A stretch of DNA of 64,000 nucleotides from Anaeramoeba flamelloides (taxonomy: Eukaryota; Metamonada; Anaeramoebidae), in NCBI GenBank assembly GCA_027625915.1, contig JANTQA010000075.1:3100001-3164000 (forward strand), read 5' to 3'. Shown one piece after another: positions 21,699 to 34,090 of this stretch (positions within the stretch are counted from its first letter, which is position 1; every line of letters starts with the position of its first letter). Both the position numbers and the translations under genes were made by a program. The notes below the pieces were generated by a model. It did no database searches and was not told the DNA's origin. It saw nothing but the letters and a program-made list of their open reading frames with translations.

Positions 21699-21841
21699 TG
21701 ACAGTATCACTTTTAAGCAAAAAAATTCGAATGGAAATTAAGGTACTCGAATAAAAATTTCGTATTAAATCACATGATTCAAATTCTATTAAAAAAAATT
21801 TGTGGAAAAAAAAAATTCCAAATTTTGTACCTTAATTGGTA
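21699..21841. mobile_element. Decayed mariner-type MITE copy
   Basis: Begins GACAGTATCACTTTTAAG and has AATTAAGGTAC inside and GTACCTTAATT near its end, matching the interior of the better copies at 31094 and 59528. The right terminus is not clear. Confidence 0.45.
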
Positions 21842-21984
21842 ATTTTTTGTGTGCGGGGGGGGGGGTTTGTTGTTAGTTTATGGCTTTAAGGTGAAACTAA
21901 AATTAGGATTATTCATTAATTGGATGAGTATTGATCTTGAATTGGTTGAATTTGATTTCTTCTGTTTTGAAGAACCCAAATTTT

Positions 21985-22205
21985 AACCTAAAACCAATAA
22001 AAAAAAAAAAAAAAATGATCAAAAAAAACCAAATATGTAATTCAATCAATGAAATGAATAAAAAAAACTAATAGAAAAAAAAAGATTTTAATATTTTATA
22101 AAATTCACAATTATTTCCAATTTGAATAAAATTGTATTATTGTGATTGTTTGGAATGTTTTAGCTGTATGTAAAATTTTAAATTTTAACCTTGATAAATA
22201 TTTTA
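21985..22205 (+). repeat. Dispersed repeat family A, 3' end only
   Basis: Carries the family's 3' signature: AATTCAATCAATGAAATGAA-type sequence, then AAATTGTATTATTGTGATTG and TTTTAGCTGT. Similarity to 54960-55085 is clear in the last 120 bases. Confidence 0.55.
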
Positions 22206-23748
22206 AAATAATTTTTCATATATGTCAAATTTTTTGAAAGAGGACTGTCCATTATCCTTGATTCTATGAAATAATCCTTTAGGTTATTATTTTTATTCTT
22301 ATGCTGTTTAAAAAACAAATTATTGTCTATTTAAACAATTTACAAACTAAGCTAAAATTCCAATGTATTTTATTCATCACATTCTATTTTTAATTCAGAA
22401 AAAAAAATATTTTTTGAATTCTTCTTCATAAATATAGATTTATTTAACAAATTCGTTTGATTATATAATTATTTATTTTTCATTAGATTGGGAATTCAAA
22501 ATTATTCAGAATCTGATTTTTAATTGAAATTTTTTTCTTGAATTTTTCACTTTTTTTTTAGTGTTGAAATTTTGTAACTGTTTTTTTTTATTCCGTGAAT
22601 TAAACTCCTTGATTGTAATTTTTGAAATACAATCCTTTGTTTTAGTTCTGTTTAAGATGATTGATACCTATTTTTGTCAGAAAAATTTTGAAAAACAATA
22701 AGGTTAAAAGGGTTTGTTGTTAAAAACCAGAAAGAGAAATATGAGGTTCAATTCAAGGATTTGGTGTTCAAACGATACCTATTTCTATTAGATAAAAAAT
22801 TAATTGAACCAATGAATAATTCAACTTTTTTAAAAATAATATTTGAATAATCTGGGATAATTAAAACTGATGAAGAACTAAAATAATATTGGTAATAAAA
22901 ATTAAAAGTTTTTGAGTTGGTAACTTTTATTGTTTAATCTATTTTTATTATAATTTTTTTTTTTGGAAATATGATGGAAAATTTTGTTCCCTATATTTTT
23001 AAATAAGAAATAATAAGATAGGATTAAATATTTCATTATAAAAAAAGAATTCAGTTGGAAAAAATTGTTTACCTGGCATAATTTTAATAAGTTAATGGAA
23101 AAGGGATCTTTCTTGTTTGGCTTACATAAAAGAAAGGATTAGTTTGAAATACATATATTCGTGTATATTTTTTTTTTTTTGGTTTACTTTTTGATTGTTT
23201 TCAATGATAAATCTGAACACATTTCTCAAACAAAACCTAATTATATAAAATTAAAAAGTTAATCAAAATAAACATTGAAAAAATTTAGATTCAACTCTGG
23301 TTTACTCTTGTTGTGTTCACAAACACATGTATAATGGTATTTTGATTTCAAATTTTCAATATCCTTTGTAACTGAAAAAATAATTTTTCAATAATCTTCA
23401 AATGGAAATTTTCAAAAAAGTAAAAATGGTCCTTTTACCTTAATAATTTACTTACCACAAATAAAATTAACTATTAATTTGATATTAAAGAGATTGTAAA
23501 AATTAAATTATTGAAAGAAAAGATTGGTACAAGTTCTTGAATTCTATTTCCTGGTCTTCATTCAAAAGGTTAATTGAAAAAAAACAAACAAAATTTTTTT
23601 TATCCTTATTTGGTTAAAACAATAATTAATTATTTTGTAATTCTTTATGTTTGTTTATTTCATGTGAATTCTTCAAACAATTCCAAATATGAGTCATCTA
23701 TTTGAAAAATCGTTTCATTTTTTTTACTTTTAAAATTTGTACCAATAA
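22206..23748. other. Gene-free spacer, 5' flank of AP-4 mu gene
   Basis: No coding or repeat signal recognised. Any promoter of the AP-4 gene would be here; none can be identified by motif in such AT-rich DNA. Confidence 0.4.
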
Positions 23749-26700
23749 ATGATTTCCGAATTTTTTGTTCTTTCTTCGAGGGGTGATAAAATTATTTATA
23801 GAAATTGTAACCTTAAACCCAATCTACTTTGATCCCACAAAGTCTTAATATGTTTTTAATTCTTGTTTAACTTTTTTCCAATTAAAATACCAAAAATGTT
23901 TTTGTTTTGTACTTTATTTTCAAAATAGTAAAAAAAGAAATAAAGCACAACTCACCAGAAATACTTTTTCGAAAATTAAAATTTTCAGAAACTGATTGTC
24001 CTCCAATCTTTGTAATACCCGCTTTCTCTTTTTTTTTTTTTTTTTTTTTTTCTCGAGATTTTCTTTTTTTTTATTTAATTTTTCTTTTTTTTTTTTTAAT
24101 TTTTTCTTTTTTTGTGTGAATTTTTCCCTTTCGGCTAAAAAACCAAAAACCAAAAACCAAAAACCAAAAATCCCTATCCGTTTATTACTATCATTTTTTA
24201 GAATGAAGACGGAATCAATTATGTGTTTGTAAATCTAAAAGAGATCTATTTTTGTTGCACAAGCATCTCCAATATCTCATCTTCATTTGTCCTCGAGCTT
24301 ATTTATAGAATGATTGAAATTATTAAGGACTATTGCCAAGACATCAATGAACAAATTCTTCGTAAAAATAACTTATTAATTTACGAACTGGTTGACGAGT
24401 TAATTGTAGAAATTAATTCCTTTTCTTTAAACTTTGCATTTTTCTTCAAACCAAAAAAGCTTTCTAAAATTTTTTTTCTTTTCTCTTTTGATCATTAATT
24501 TTCTTTTTTGAAATTTCTTTTATTTGGATGGCTTGTGATCTTTAGGATTATGGTTTACCACAACAAACTGTTTCCTTACAATTAGACAAATTTATTTGCA
24601 GTACACCAATTCAAAAACAAGATCTTCAAAAATCATTAAAAAAAATTTCAAAAAAAACAAAAGAAAAAATCAAAAACAAAAAGCCTACTTTACTTATTAC
24701 TTTTGGAGAAACTCAATGTGTTGAAATTAAAAAAGACGTAAATTTTTTTTTTTTTTTTTTTTTTTTTTTGACAATACTTCTGAATAACTTTCAATATTTT
24801 TATTTTTGTTGTAAGATTGTTGACTCAACATTTTAGACTGCTTTCTTCGATCCAATAACTTCAATTCAATAATTTCAAATGAAAAACAAATCATTTTTGT
24901 GACATATTGTTGAAAAACAGTAAAAACAAATTTATGCAAATTTACTTTTTATTTTTCAAAAAAAGAAAAAAAAATTATTACTGTAAATTGCAAAATAAAA
25001 GGGTTAAAATTTTCTTGGCTCTCTGAAATAAAACACAAAAAAAAATAATCCTAAGAAATAAAATAAAGCACTAAAGACCCCAATTCAAAAAGGAAAAAAC
25101 TTAATACAACCGTTTTTAAAATGTGAGGTCTTGTTAAAAACTTTTCTCAAGTTTTAGATTTTTTGAAAAGTGAAAACTTTTTCATAATCAAAACTTTTTC
25201 TCAAGTTTTCTATTTTAAAAAAGTGTGGAGTCAACCTTTAAATAAGGTTTAGGTACTGGGGTCTGAAGGAAATCACCTTTTTTTAAAAAAAAGTCCTCTC
25301 TTTAATCAAACAGAAAACGAATTTAAAAAAGTTAAAATTCATAAACAAAAAAAAAAAGTACTCACTTTTTTAGAATGACTAAAGAAATGTTTTAAATTTT
25401 TAAAGAGTGTAAATTGTATTCGATCTTTTAAAAAACTTTTTCTGGAAAGATGAGTGAGAATTTTTGTTCAATTTATTTTTCACAACAAATAGTATTCGCT
25501 TTCTTTTTTTTTCAAAAACCCAGACTAATTTTTAAACACTTTTTTACTTAGAGGGTTTGTGTCTAATTTTATAAATTGTAAAGTCATTTTTAGAACGCCT
25601 AGAGTTGTGCTGGCAACAATTCATTTTCTTGAGATACATTGTTGCCAACAATGAAACTGTTTATTAATTAGAATTTGAATACATCGAACATCTATTTTGA
25701 CCAAATATATGTTAGATCATCATATTTTTTTTAAAAGGTATAAAAATTAAAAATAACATCAAAAAATCAAAAAATACTCCAAAAAGTTAAAAAATAGGTA
25801 ACAAAAATGTGTAAAATTATTATAATTATTTTTTAAATCAATCTAAACAATTATTTAACTGAACATAATAGGAGAAAATTGTAAAAATTTAAACATCTAG
25901 GGTAAAAAAAAACAATTTCTGAAATTTCAAATTTATCGAAAATATCAGAATCTTCTTGGATTTTGTCTTCTCTTTTTCAGAAGACTAGTAACGAAACAAA
26001 ACTTTTTTATTTGCGTTTATTGATTGTAATCTTTCAAATTGTTTCCCATTATTCTATTTAGAAATCACAAAAATAGTAGGAGAAATTTAATCAAACATTA
26101 TTTTATTCCTTTAAAAATTCTTTTAAAACCCCCAAGATGAAACTTATCAGGGTTAAATAATTTTTTAAACACTGTAACTTGATCTTGTGAAAAAAGTGTT
26201 ATTTTTATACTTTCCTGAAATTCAATATACCGATTTCATTCATTTTTTGAGTTAATCGATTTTGTGTTCAAAAGTTTACTTTCAATTTAATTCAAATAAT
26301 TTAATTAATATTTCAAAAATTTTGAAAACTATTAAAATCTTTTTGAAAACTATTTAAGTTGTTACTATGATCATTTTCCAATTCAAAAATTGACATTTTT
26401 ATTTTAAATTCTCAACTATTTTTTCCAATTATATATTAAAAAGTATCACATCTTCTCTAAATCAATTAGAAATGATATTTTTTGGGGTTTAATAAAGGTC
26501 TTTCTTTTTGAACTTTGAGATAAAATTGTAATTACTATTATTTTTCAATTAAGAAATTATAATTTTTTATGACAAGTTCTCCAAAAATATTTTTTACTTA
26601 TTATTAGTTGAAAAAATCAAGATATCAGAAAAATAATTGAAAATTTTTTAGATTTGAGTAAGATATTCTTCATTAAAAGCTTTGAGATAAAATTTAATTT

Positions 26701-29700
26701 TAATTTATCAGTATGAATACTTTTATTCCAAAGAGTAAAATTTACCAAAAAAAAAAAATGAAACTAATTCTTTTTTTTTATTATTGAAGAGAGGAGATTC
26801 AAAAAAATTGCTTCTTGTTTTTCTGAAACTCTAAATTTATTTATTTCGAGATTTTTTTTATCCGAGCTATAATGTAGAAAAGTTTATAACTCACAAGATA
26901 GATTTTTCTTTAAAAAATTAAAAAAAAATTTTACTTTGAAACAAAGACAAGAAAAAGAGAAAAAATAAAAGAGATTAAAAAAATAAAAAAAAAAAAAAAA
27001 GTAAAAATTTCAAATTTTTTTTTATTTTACACCCCAAACGTTGAATGGGGTTGGTGTTTGTTTCCTTTTTTGTCGAAAATTTCTGAATCAACACCATAAT
27101 TTGTTTTAATAAATAGGTCTAAATATTTGACCAACTATAGATCAAATGAAAAAGGATACTTTATTAAGTTTTAAATTAAAACCTTATATATAAGGGTATA
27201 TAAAAAGATATAAATTGCTGAGTTTTTAAAAATAAGAATTTTCTTTTTGTTAGTTTACTTTTCTTTCTGCTTTGCTTTTTTTTTGTTTTTTACAAATTTT
27301 CCAATTCTTGTTTTTGCAAAATCCAAGTACGATATCTACCCGACTTTACAGCATTAACCTATTCAAGTACCCACTGTACATATTGTAAGGAAAGTTCGAT
27401 TACTGACCAGGCAGATTGTAAGAAAAGTCTGTTCGATTTGACCCACTTCAGTTGGTTTCAAATTGCTTCAGTTAGATTCCTTTCTCTTCAGTTCACTACA
27501 GAGAAAAAATAAATTCTGAAAATTAAAGTTAGCCAAAACTAAATATTTGATTTCAATTCACCATCTTTTAATATTTTTTTCAAAGTTATGGTAATTTTAT
27601 GTCATTAAGAAAAGATAGCTATTAAACTAATTAAGATTCGAATAATCCCCTTTTTCAAAATTCTCGACTTTTGAAAAAAACACCAATTTTTGGGGTATTT
27701 TTATTTTGAAATTAGTTGCAATGAATGAACTTTATATTTACATTAAGTAAGAAAAAATAATAAATTTTAAAACAATTTGCAGAAAAAAACAGGGAATATA
27801 TATAAAAACTCAAACATGAAAAAAAAATAAAATGATAAAAAAATTCTAAAAAAAGAAAAAAAATTATTTTTTCAATTTAATTTAGCAATATATTTTGAAA
27901 GAAATATTTTATTTAATTTTAAAATTGAAAAATATGATTCTTTTTACTATTAAAAAAATAATTCAAATAATCTCTCCGCTAAGTCAAATAAAAATTTTAC
28001 AATTAACAAAAAACGAAAAAAATATTACTGAAAATTTTCATTTTTTACAATCCCTATTAATATCTATTAAAGTTGTAAACCTTTTTCAAAATTGTTATGT
28101 ATAATAATGTTTATTATATGATTATATTTTAAAAATACAAAATTTTGAGATTTTTTTTTGAAAAAATTTTCCTTGTCTTGTGATGTTATGTTGTGTTTTG
28201 TTGCTTAATCCCAGTTCAATTCATTTAAGATCTACTCATGAAAAGGTTACCAATTCTTAGAATGTGTTTGTATTTCTTATACCCCCACCAAACACCCTTA
28301 AACAAAAATAAAAGAAAACGACTTAAAAAAGGGAATTTGGAAAAAGTATAAAAAATAAAAACTTGATTTTTTAATCAAAATAATAATTTTAAAAAAAACA
28401 TAACCACAGTTTTCCAGAATTTAATGGGATAGAATAAATCATAGAATTTTATTCAATCATCTGAATTCTTGAAAACCAAATACATTTACAAATATTAGAA
28501 ATCAATAATTCATTAAAACTGTAATTATAAATTTCTTTTTTTTAGTTCATTTAAATTTTTTGCAGTTTCAATAAATTCTATTATTTTTTCATGTATTAAA
28601 TTTTATTAATTTTTCTAAATAAGGCAGAGACAAATTTTGTTATTTTCTTTTTTTAATGTAAAATTTTTTTTAATTACTGAAATTACCTTATTTTCAATTT
28701 TGAATTTTGTTTTCTCTTCAATAAGAATTGTGGTATTTCTGTGCTCATTTTACATGTTTCAATAATACATTAATAAACCCAAAAATTTAAATTTTTCATT
28801 TTATTATCATTAACGAAGGTATATATAAAGGAATATCTTACAGTCCTTGATTGCAGATGATAAATTAGTAATTTAGATAGTAAGAAATATTTTTTTTGGA
28901 ATCAGACACGTTCCAAGTTTTTAATAGGTTAAAAAAACAAAAAGAAGAATTAAAAAAAAAAAAAAAAAAAGCAATTTATCCAACAAAAAAATATGTGAAT
29001 GATTTTTGTAAAAAGCCATTAGTAAAAAATTAAAAAAAAAAAAGAAAACAATGCTATCTTAAATTAAGAACACCTCTTAATCAAAACCACAATCCTTTTA
29101 TTTGAAAATTTGATAAATGATCATTCATGATCATTTGGGGGTTAGTTGTTTAATTGTTGTAATTTCAATTTCTTCTTGTTGAATTTGTTTGCTTTAAGCC
29201 TTTGTACAATTTTTGCTTTTTTTTTTTTTTTTTTTTTTTAATAATTACAAAATTATAAATACTTTTGTGTTTCAGTATCAGAGTATTAGCAAGTAACCAC
29301 TTGATCTTTTTCCTTTTTAACTCTTCTTCTCAATAAAAAGTAAATTCATCCAAGTTAAAAAAAGGAAAAATATGAAAGTTTTTATTTTATAATTATATCT
29401 TTCGAAACGAGAAGTGAATTGGCTTGATATAAAAGCATTTAATAATCTAATAAAAGCCCAATTTCTCATTTTCTTCAAAACATTTGTAAACTAAATATTC
29501 TAATTTCTCTTCATTCTTTAGGGCGAAATAATCCGAAACGAAGTTATGGGGAAAATTACTATGGACAATCAAGTCAAAGAATCAACTGATCTAACAATTG
29601 AATTTAAACCCTTTTTACTTGGCAAAGATGTGCAAAATAAATATAGATACACCGACACGATGATTGAAGACATATTAATCAATATCCCATGCAATTCTAA

Positions 29701-30262
29701 TAATTTGCAAAAGCCCTCACCATATGTTTATATCCCAAGGCTACCCTTTGGGCATTATACGTTTATGAATTACCGTACCTCTGGATCAAAAATCATCAAA
29801 CCGTTCCTTTTTAGTATCAATGTTGCGACTTTTACTAAAAATAAGATTGATTTGGTCGTAACTTTAAAAAGTACCTATTTAAAAAAATTTTTTGGCCCCG
29901 TGACAGTTGAAATCCCAACACCCGAAGACGCATTGTCAGTTTCTTCAACGTTGTCAGATAACGTTGGACAAAAAGTTGTTTTTAATTCAAAAAAGAGAAA
30001 AATTATTTGGAATTTTGAAAAGTTAAATGGTGGGCGCGATGAAACCCTTGAGGCAGGAATCATTCTCCGTTCTGGTATTGAAAATTTAAAAAAGGTTAGA
30101 AGCCAACTTGGCCCATTATCTTTAACATACAATTTACCGAAATTTTCATTGTCTGGATTTGATATTTCTCGTGTATCTTCTTCAAATATGAAAAGATTCC
30201 CAAATATAATTAGAAATCTTAATATCTTTTCAAGATCTAATTCTTATATAGTTCATTTTTAA
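23749..30262 (+). CDS. AP4M1: AP-4 adaptor complex medium (mu) subunit
   Basis: Exons read by hand: 23749-23806, 23929-24011, 24202-24405, 24546-24737 and 29522-30262, all with GT-AG junctions and matching phase, giving 425 aa (animal and plant AP-4 mu are about 450). Exon 1 begins MISEFFVLSSRGD, the longin-type N-terminus. Exon 2 has ILFRKLKF and CPPIF, exon 3 EDGINY, SFVLELIYR, KDYCQDINEQILRKN and YELVDEL, exon 4 DYGLPQQT; this order follows plant AP-4 mu closely (FFRKVKF, APPIF, DGVNY, VLELLQR, RKNFVLVYELLDE, DFGYVQTT). The last exon is the mu-homology domain: GEIIRNEVMGKITM, YTFMNYRT, VEIPTPEDA, IIWNFEKLNGGRDETL, LTYNLPKFSLSG and a C-terminal NSYIVHF. In AP-4 it would bind tyrosine-type cargo signals at the trans-Golgi. 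Intron 4 is about 4.8 kb against 120-190 bases for the others. Some 20 residues around the FVDIIEK strand of relatives are not accounted for, so a small exon may hide in that intron. Confidence 0.85.
26830..27060 (+). repeat. Dispersed repeat family C, copy 2 (continuous)
   Basis: The first 155 bases match 3640-3780 and the last 60 (AATTTCAAA, poly-T, then TTGAATGGGGTTGGTG) match 4600-4660. Here the two parts are adjacent, whereas in the 3.6-4.7 kb copy repeat A' and the LINE fragment lie between them. Confidence 0.5.
27310..27510. other. GC-richer patch of unknown nature
   Basis: Visibly richer in G and C than its surroundings. CTTCAGTT occurs three times (about 27447-27500) and TTCGATT twice (27395, 27435). 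One plus-strand frame stays open for about 65 codons, with no recognised domain. It has some resemblance to a pol III B-box (GTTCGATT) but no tRNA cloverleaf could be formed. It could be a non-coding RNA gene or a relic exon. Confidence 0.3.
29030..29345 (-). repeat. Dispersed repeat family B, reverse partial copy
   Basis: Reverse complement of the central part of 11120-11690: it contains CACAATCC, TGATCATTTGGGGGTTAGTTGTTTAATTG (in parts) and the CAGTATCAGAGTATTAGCAAG and TCTTTTTCCTTTTTAACTCTTCTT segments in inverted order. Confidence 0.6.
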
Positions 30263-30320
30263 GGAAAAAAAAACAATTCTTTTTTTTTTATATTTTTTTA
30301 AACATCACCCGAACTTTAAA

Positions 30321-30396
30321 TTTTTTTTTCTATTTTGATAAATGTTTTTTTCTATTTTGATAAATTTTTTTTTCTATTTTGATAAATTTTTTTTTG
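30321..30396 (+). repeat. Short tandem repeat in AP-4 3' flank
   Basis: Three units of about 22 bases, CTATTTTGATAAAT plus a T-run, starting about 60 bases after the AP-4 stop codon, so probably in its 3' UTR. Confidence 0.85.
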
Positions 30397-31093
30397 ATTA
30401 TTTTACTCTTAATTTTTACTTCATTTTATCATTTTTGTTTAAAAAAATATAGCTATTTAGAAATCCATTTTTAACAATTTTTAATTTTATTAATCAAAAT
30501 AAATAAAGAAATTAAAAAAAGAGCCATTAGTATTACTAAGAAATAAATGTTTAGTTTTTATTTTAAACATCATTATGATTTGTCAAAAGGTGGAATTTCA
30601 AATAATAATGTTGAGATCCAGAAGATCTTGAATATTTTGTGCTTTGTTTGAGATAAAGCCATATTTCAATAGCAGTTATCAGACTAATGTGGAATAATCA
30701 ATAAAAAAACAAAGTTTGATGTATTTCTGAAAATTGTTTTGAACAACCCAACATGAAGTTTGATAAATATTATTGATATAAAATCGAGATCAGAGAAAAA
30801 AAATTTTGTTCATAATAAGATTAAAAATAAATTCAATCTCAAATCAAAATTTTTTAGCGACATTTTTTTATAATGTTTTTATTTATTAAGAACTTGGGAT
30901 TTTTTTTTTCAGAAAACAACAAGATAAAAGTTGATAACACTCAGAGGTAATAAGTTGGATTTTTAGAATATTCTTTATCAAATGAAGCATTTATAAATAT
31001 CCAACAAACATGAAAATTTAATGAGCTGATTGTTTGGATATAAGTTGATTTAATATTATTTTGATAAAATTTTTTAAATATTATATAGATTAA
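30397..31093. other. Non-coding spacer
   Basis: Nothing recognised. A minus-strand frame at 30941-31129 runs into the MITE and is not called. Confidence 0.45.
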
Positions 31094-31294
31094 TACAGTC
31101 AGTTTCACTTTTAAGGCACAAACTTTCAACGAAATTTAAGGCACAAAAAAATCTCAAATTAAGGTACAAAATTTGCAATTTCATTTTTTACAATTTATTT
31201 TTACTAGAATTTGAATTTTGTGCTTTAATTTGAAATTTTTATTGTGCCTTAAATTTCGTTGAAAGTTTGTGCCTTAAAAGTGAAACTGACTGTA
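31094..31294. mobile_element. Mariner-type MITE, best-preserved copy
   Basis: 201 bases. Left end TACAGTCAGTTTCACTTTTA and right end its exact reverse complement, with inverted arms continuing through AAGGCACAAACTTTCAACG for about 44 bases with no mismatch seen. TA lies at each edge. Further inside, CAAATTAAGGTAC and GTGCTTTAATTTG also pair imperfectly, so nearly the whole element can fold on itself. Non-coding. At least six other copies are in this window. Confidence 0.85.
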
Positions 31295-32984
31295 TCAGAA
31301 ATTCTCTTTCTTTTTAATTATAGGGTTTTATTATTATAATATCAAAAAGGAAATTGTAATTTTTTTTAAAAATGTCAAAAAAAAAAATAAAGTTTGAAAA
31401 AAATATTTCAATTTTATTATTATTATCTATACAGTAGTTAAAATTCTGATTTTTAAAGAATTAACTTGAGAAATTAGATTCAAAAATGAAAAAAAAATAA
31501 AAAAGGAATTACATTTTATTTGTTATAAAAATGTATTCACAAATATAATAAAAGTGGAGAAATTGATTTGAAAAAATATTCCAAACCCAATAATAATTCA
31601 AAATAATTCTTTAAGAAATTATTATTATTATTATTTCTTTTAGAAAATATAAAATAATAAAATTTTATACAAAAAAAAAAATTTAAAAGGTTATTCTTAG
31701 ATGAATATACCAAAAAGATCTTTAATATGATTTATTAAATTTCTTACAATTATTTTTTTTGTCTATAGTTTTCGATCAATTCTTTTATTATTTAAAAATT
31801 GGATTTAATAAAGAATAATTAATACTATAAAATTAAAAATTAAAAACATTTGAAATGGTGAAAAAAGGATAAATTTGGGTAAATATTCATGACTATTAGA
31901 GTTTTTTCTTGATTTTTAAAAAATATGAAAAGGAATTCAGTAAAATCAAAAAAAAAATATTCTATTCTTTTAAATCAAAAAAAAAAAAAGCAATGGTACT
32001 GGGTATCCAATTATTAATCACATATTGTGGGATTTATTTTTAATATAATAATTTTTTTAATAGGGTTTTTTTTTACAAGTAAATTCAGGAGATGTGACCA
32101 CAAATATGGTTGAGTGTAAAAAATTTTTTTAATTCTGATTTTATTTCAAAAATCCACTGATCATTTTATCTTAAAATTAATTAAAAAAAAAGTTAGAGAT
32201 ATTTTTGATAATTAAAATTAGTTCAGTATAGTATTTGATTTTCTTCTAATTTACTTAATTAAATTAATATAAGAACAATTTTTCTGAATTCAAAAGTAAA
32301 AAAGAAAAATATTGTGTTTTACTTAATTCTTTCGAATTCTGGAAATCTTAAAGATAGTGGAAATTTTTTTAATTTAGTTATGCAAATGATATTAGAATTA
32401 TTTTATATCACTAGTTTATTGATTTTTCAACTTTCCCTTTATTATTCTGATAAATTTACTTTGATCACTCCTTTCTCTAAATAACTACAATAAAAAAAAA
32501 AAAAAAAAGGATTTTCAGTTTTTGGAAATAACTATATTGAAATTTATGTTTTAATTATTTAAGTTATAATTAGAATTATATATATATATATATATATATA
32601 TTGGAATATATTTTTGGGATTGAAATTTTAATAAATTTTTAAAATGAAATTAAATTTGCAATGAAAAAAAAATTGTCAAGTTATTATTCTTGAATAAGAG
32701 TAAATTATACTTTTAATGTTCTTTTACTTGAATTCTAAAAGGAACCTTATATATAAAATCATGGATTTTCAAATTATTCAAAAAAAATAGATCTAAAATT
32801 ATTTTTATAGTTGAAAGGTAAAAAAAAATTGAATAAGGAAAGAAAAAAATTAAAGTTAAAAAGGGTTTATTGAAATACTTGTGAAACAATAAAATTATAA
32901 TAATAATAATAATATACATAACAATTATACTTTAATTAAGAATACACAACAATCACATTCAGGTTACTTTTAATTAATTATATT
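31295..32984. other. Gene-free AT-rich spacer
   Basis: Nothing recognised apart from a (TA)n run at 32577-32602. The minus-strand frame at 32713-32919 is low-complexity. Confidence 0.45.
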
Positions 32985-33215
32985 AAGTTTGATAATTGAA
33001 CAAGAATGTTCATTTCAGGAGTTTGTTGTTTTATTGCTTTAATTTCATTTTTCGATTTGATCTGATTTTTTTTAACTACTTGTATTTTTTTTTTTTTTTT
33101 TTTCATTTTATCTTTAAGTTACTTGTACTTTCAAATTCTAATATCTTGCTATTCGAAAATGACAACTTGATCTTTTTCTCATTTATCTTTCTTTCTTAAT
33201 AAAAAGAAAAATCTA
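32985..33215 (-). repeat. Dispersed repeat family B, second reverse partial copy
   Basis: Parallels 29150-29345: TTTAATTTC, then poly-T, CTAATATCTTGCTA, CAACTTGATCTTTTTC and CTTAATAAAAAG occur in the same order. The open frame through it is chance. Confidence 0.55.
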
Positions 33216-33339
33216 GCTAGATAAAAAATAGAAAAAAAATAAAAAAAGTTAAATTGATTGTAATTATAATAATGTCAGCAATTAGTCAATTTTTTGAAAT
33301 ATTTTTTCACTTCTTGTCCATAGATCATTAAAGAGATTT

Positions 33340-34090
33340 TAAATTACAATTACTCTAATTTATTTAAAGCAAATATTCAACTTCTAACGGGGTAGTGTCA
33401 TCATTGTTGCGTCTATAAAAATCATTTGTAAATTTTATTTAATCACAAGGATATCAGTACACTATAGTTCAAATTCCAAGTAAAAAAATCAAATGATAAA
33501 TATTATTAAACAATATATTATTACATTTTTTACTAATGATTTCAATTCAAATTTGTAACTTTTTTTAATTATTTTTTTTTTTTTTTAATTCCTTTTCCAA
33601 ATCTAAAAAAATAGAAACTCAAATAATAGTTTTATAAGTATTTGACAATTTATATTTAGAATTTCCTTCAAAAAGTAATTGTTTTTTTCAATTTTGTATT
33701 GCCATGGATTAACTCAAGAATTATTAAAATAAAAAACGGAAATATTTATTTCTAAAGTTTCTTTTCTATAACGCCAATTGGATTTTCAAATTATTTTGTG
33801 ATATTTTGAGAAATATTTTGCCAAAAATATCAATTGATTTATTTATTTAATTTTTTAAAAGATATAGATATTTTTAGTGCTAATCATATAAATTTTGTCT
33901 GAAGTTTTAAATAAAATATATTACAACTTTAAATTCTTTTCATTTATGAGTCAACCTTTAATTGTTTGAGATTACAGATTTTTTTCTGAAATTCTTGGAA
34001 TTTTTTCCTACTTCTATGATCGTTTTTAGAATTGAAAATATCAACTTATCAGGCTACTTGACTAATCAATTTTTTAGAGTTCTTTGAATA
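33340..34090 (+). repeat. Dispersed repeat family D, upstream copy
   Basis: About 750 bases related to 36475-37115. Shared blocks in order: ATTACATTTTTTACTAATGAT, TTCCTTTTCCAAATCTAAAA, ATAATAGT, TTTAGAA-TTCC, TTGAGAAAT, GCCAAAAATAT, TTATTTAATTTTTTAAAA, TCAACCTTTAA or TCAGCCTTTAA and CTACTTGACTAATC. The two copies flank the BTB gene in direct orientation. Confidence 0.65.

Larger units (their letters stand above)
24738..29521. other. Giant intron of the AP-4 mu gene and its contents
   Basis: Starts GTAAATTTTT and ends CATTCTTTAG. It carries repeat C (26830-27060), a GC-richer patch (27310-27510), a reverse copy of repeat B (29030-29345) and a 10-base stem TGGCAACAAT / ATTGTTGCCA at about 25618-25654. 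A possible degenerate coding patch after a CATTTTAG at about 24837 contains stops in every frame. No other gene is seen inside. Confidence 0.6.

Noticed and set aside
24837-24920. Missing AP-4 mu exon after CATTTTAG (with HIVEK-like string)
   Set aside because: Every frame has stops within it and the resemblance to the FVDIIEK strand is too short to separate from chance.
25075-25265. Small element with AGACCCCA / TGGGGTCT ends
   Set aside because: The inverted match is only about eight or nine bases and nothing else supports boundaries.
27380-27460. Possible tRNA (GTTCGATT-like B-box)
   Set aside because: No acceptor stem, anticodon stem or A-box at proper spacing could be formed.
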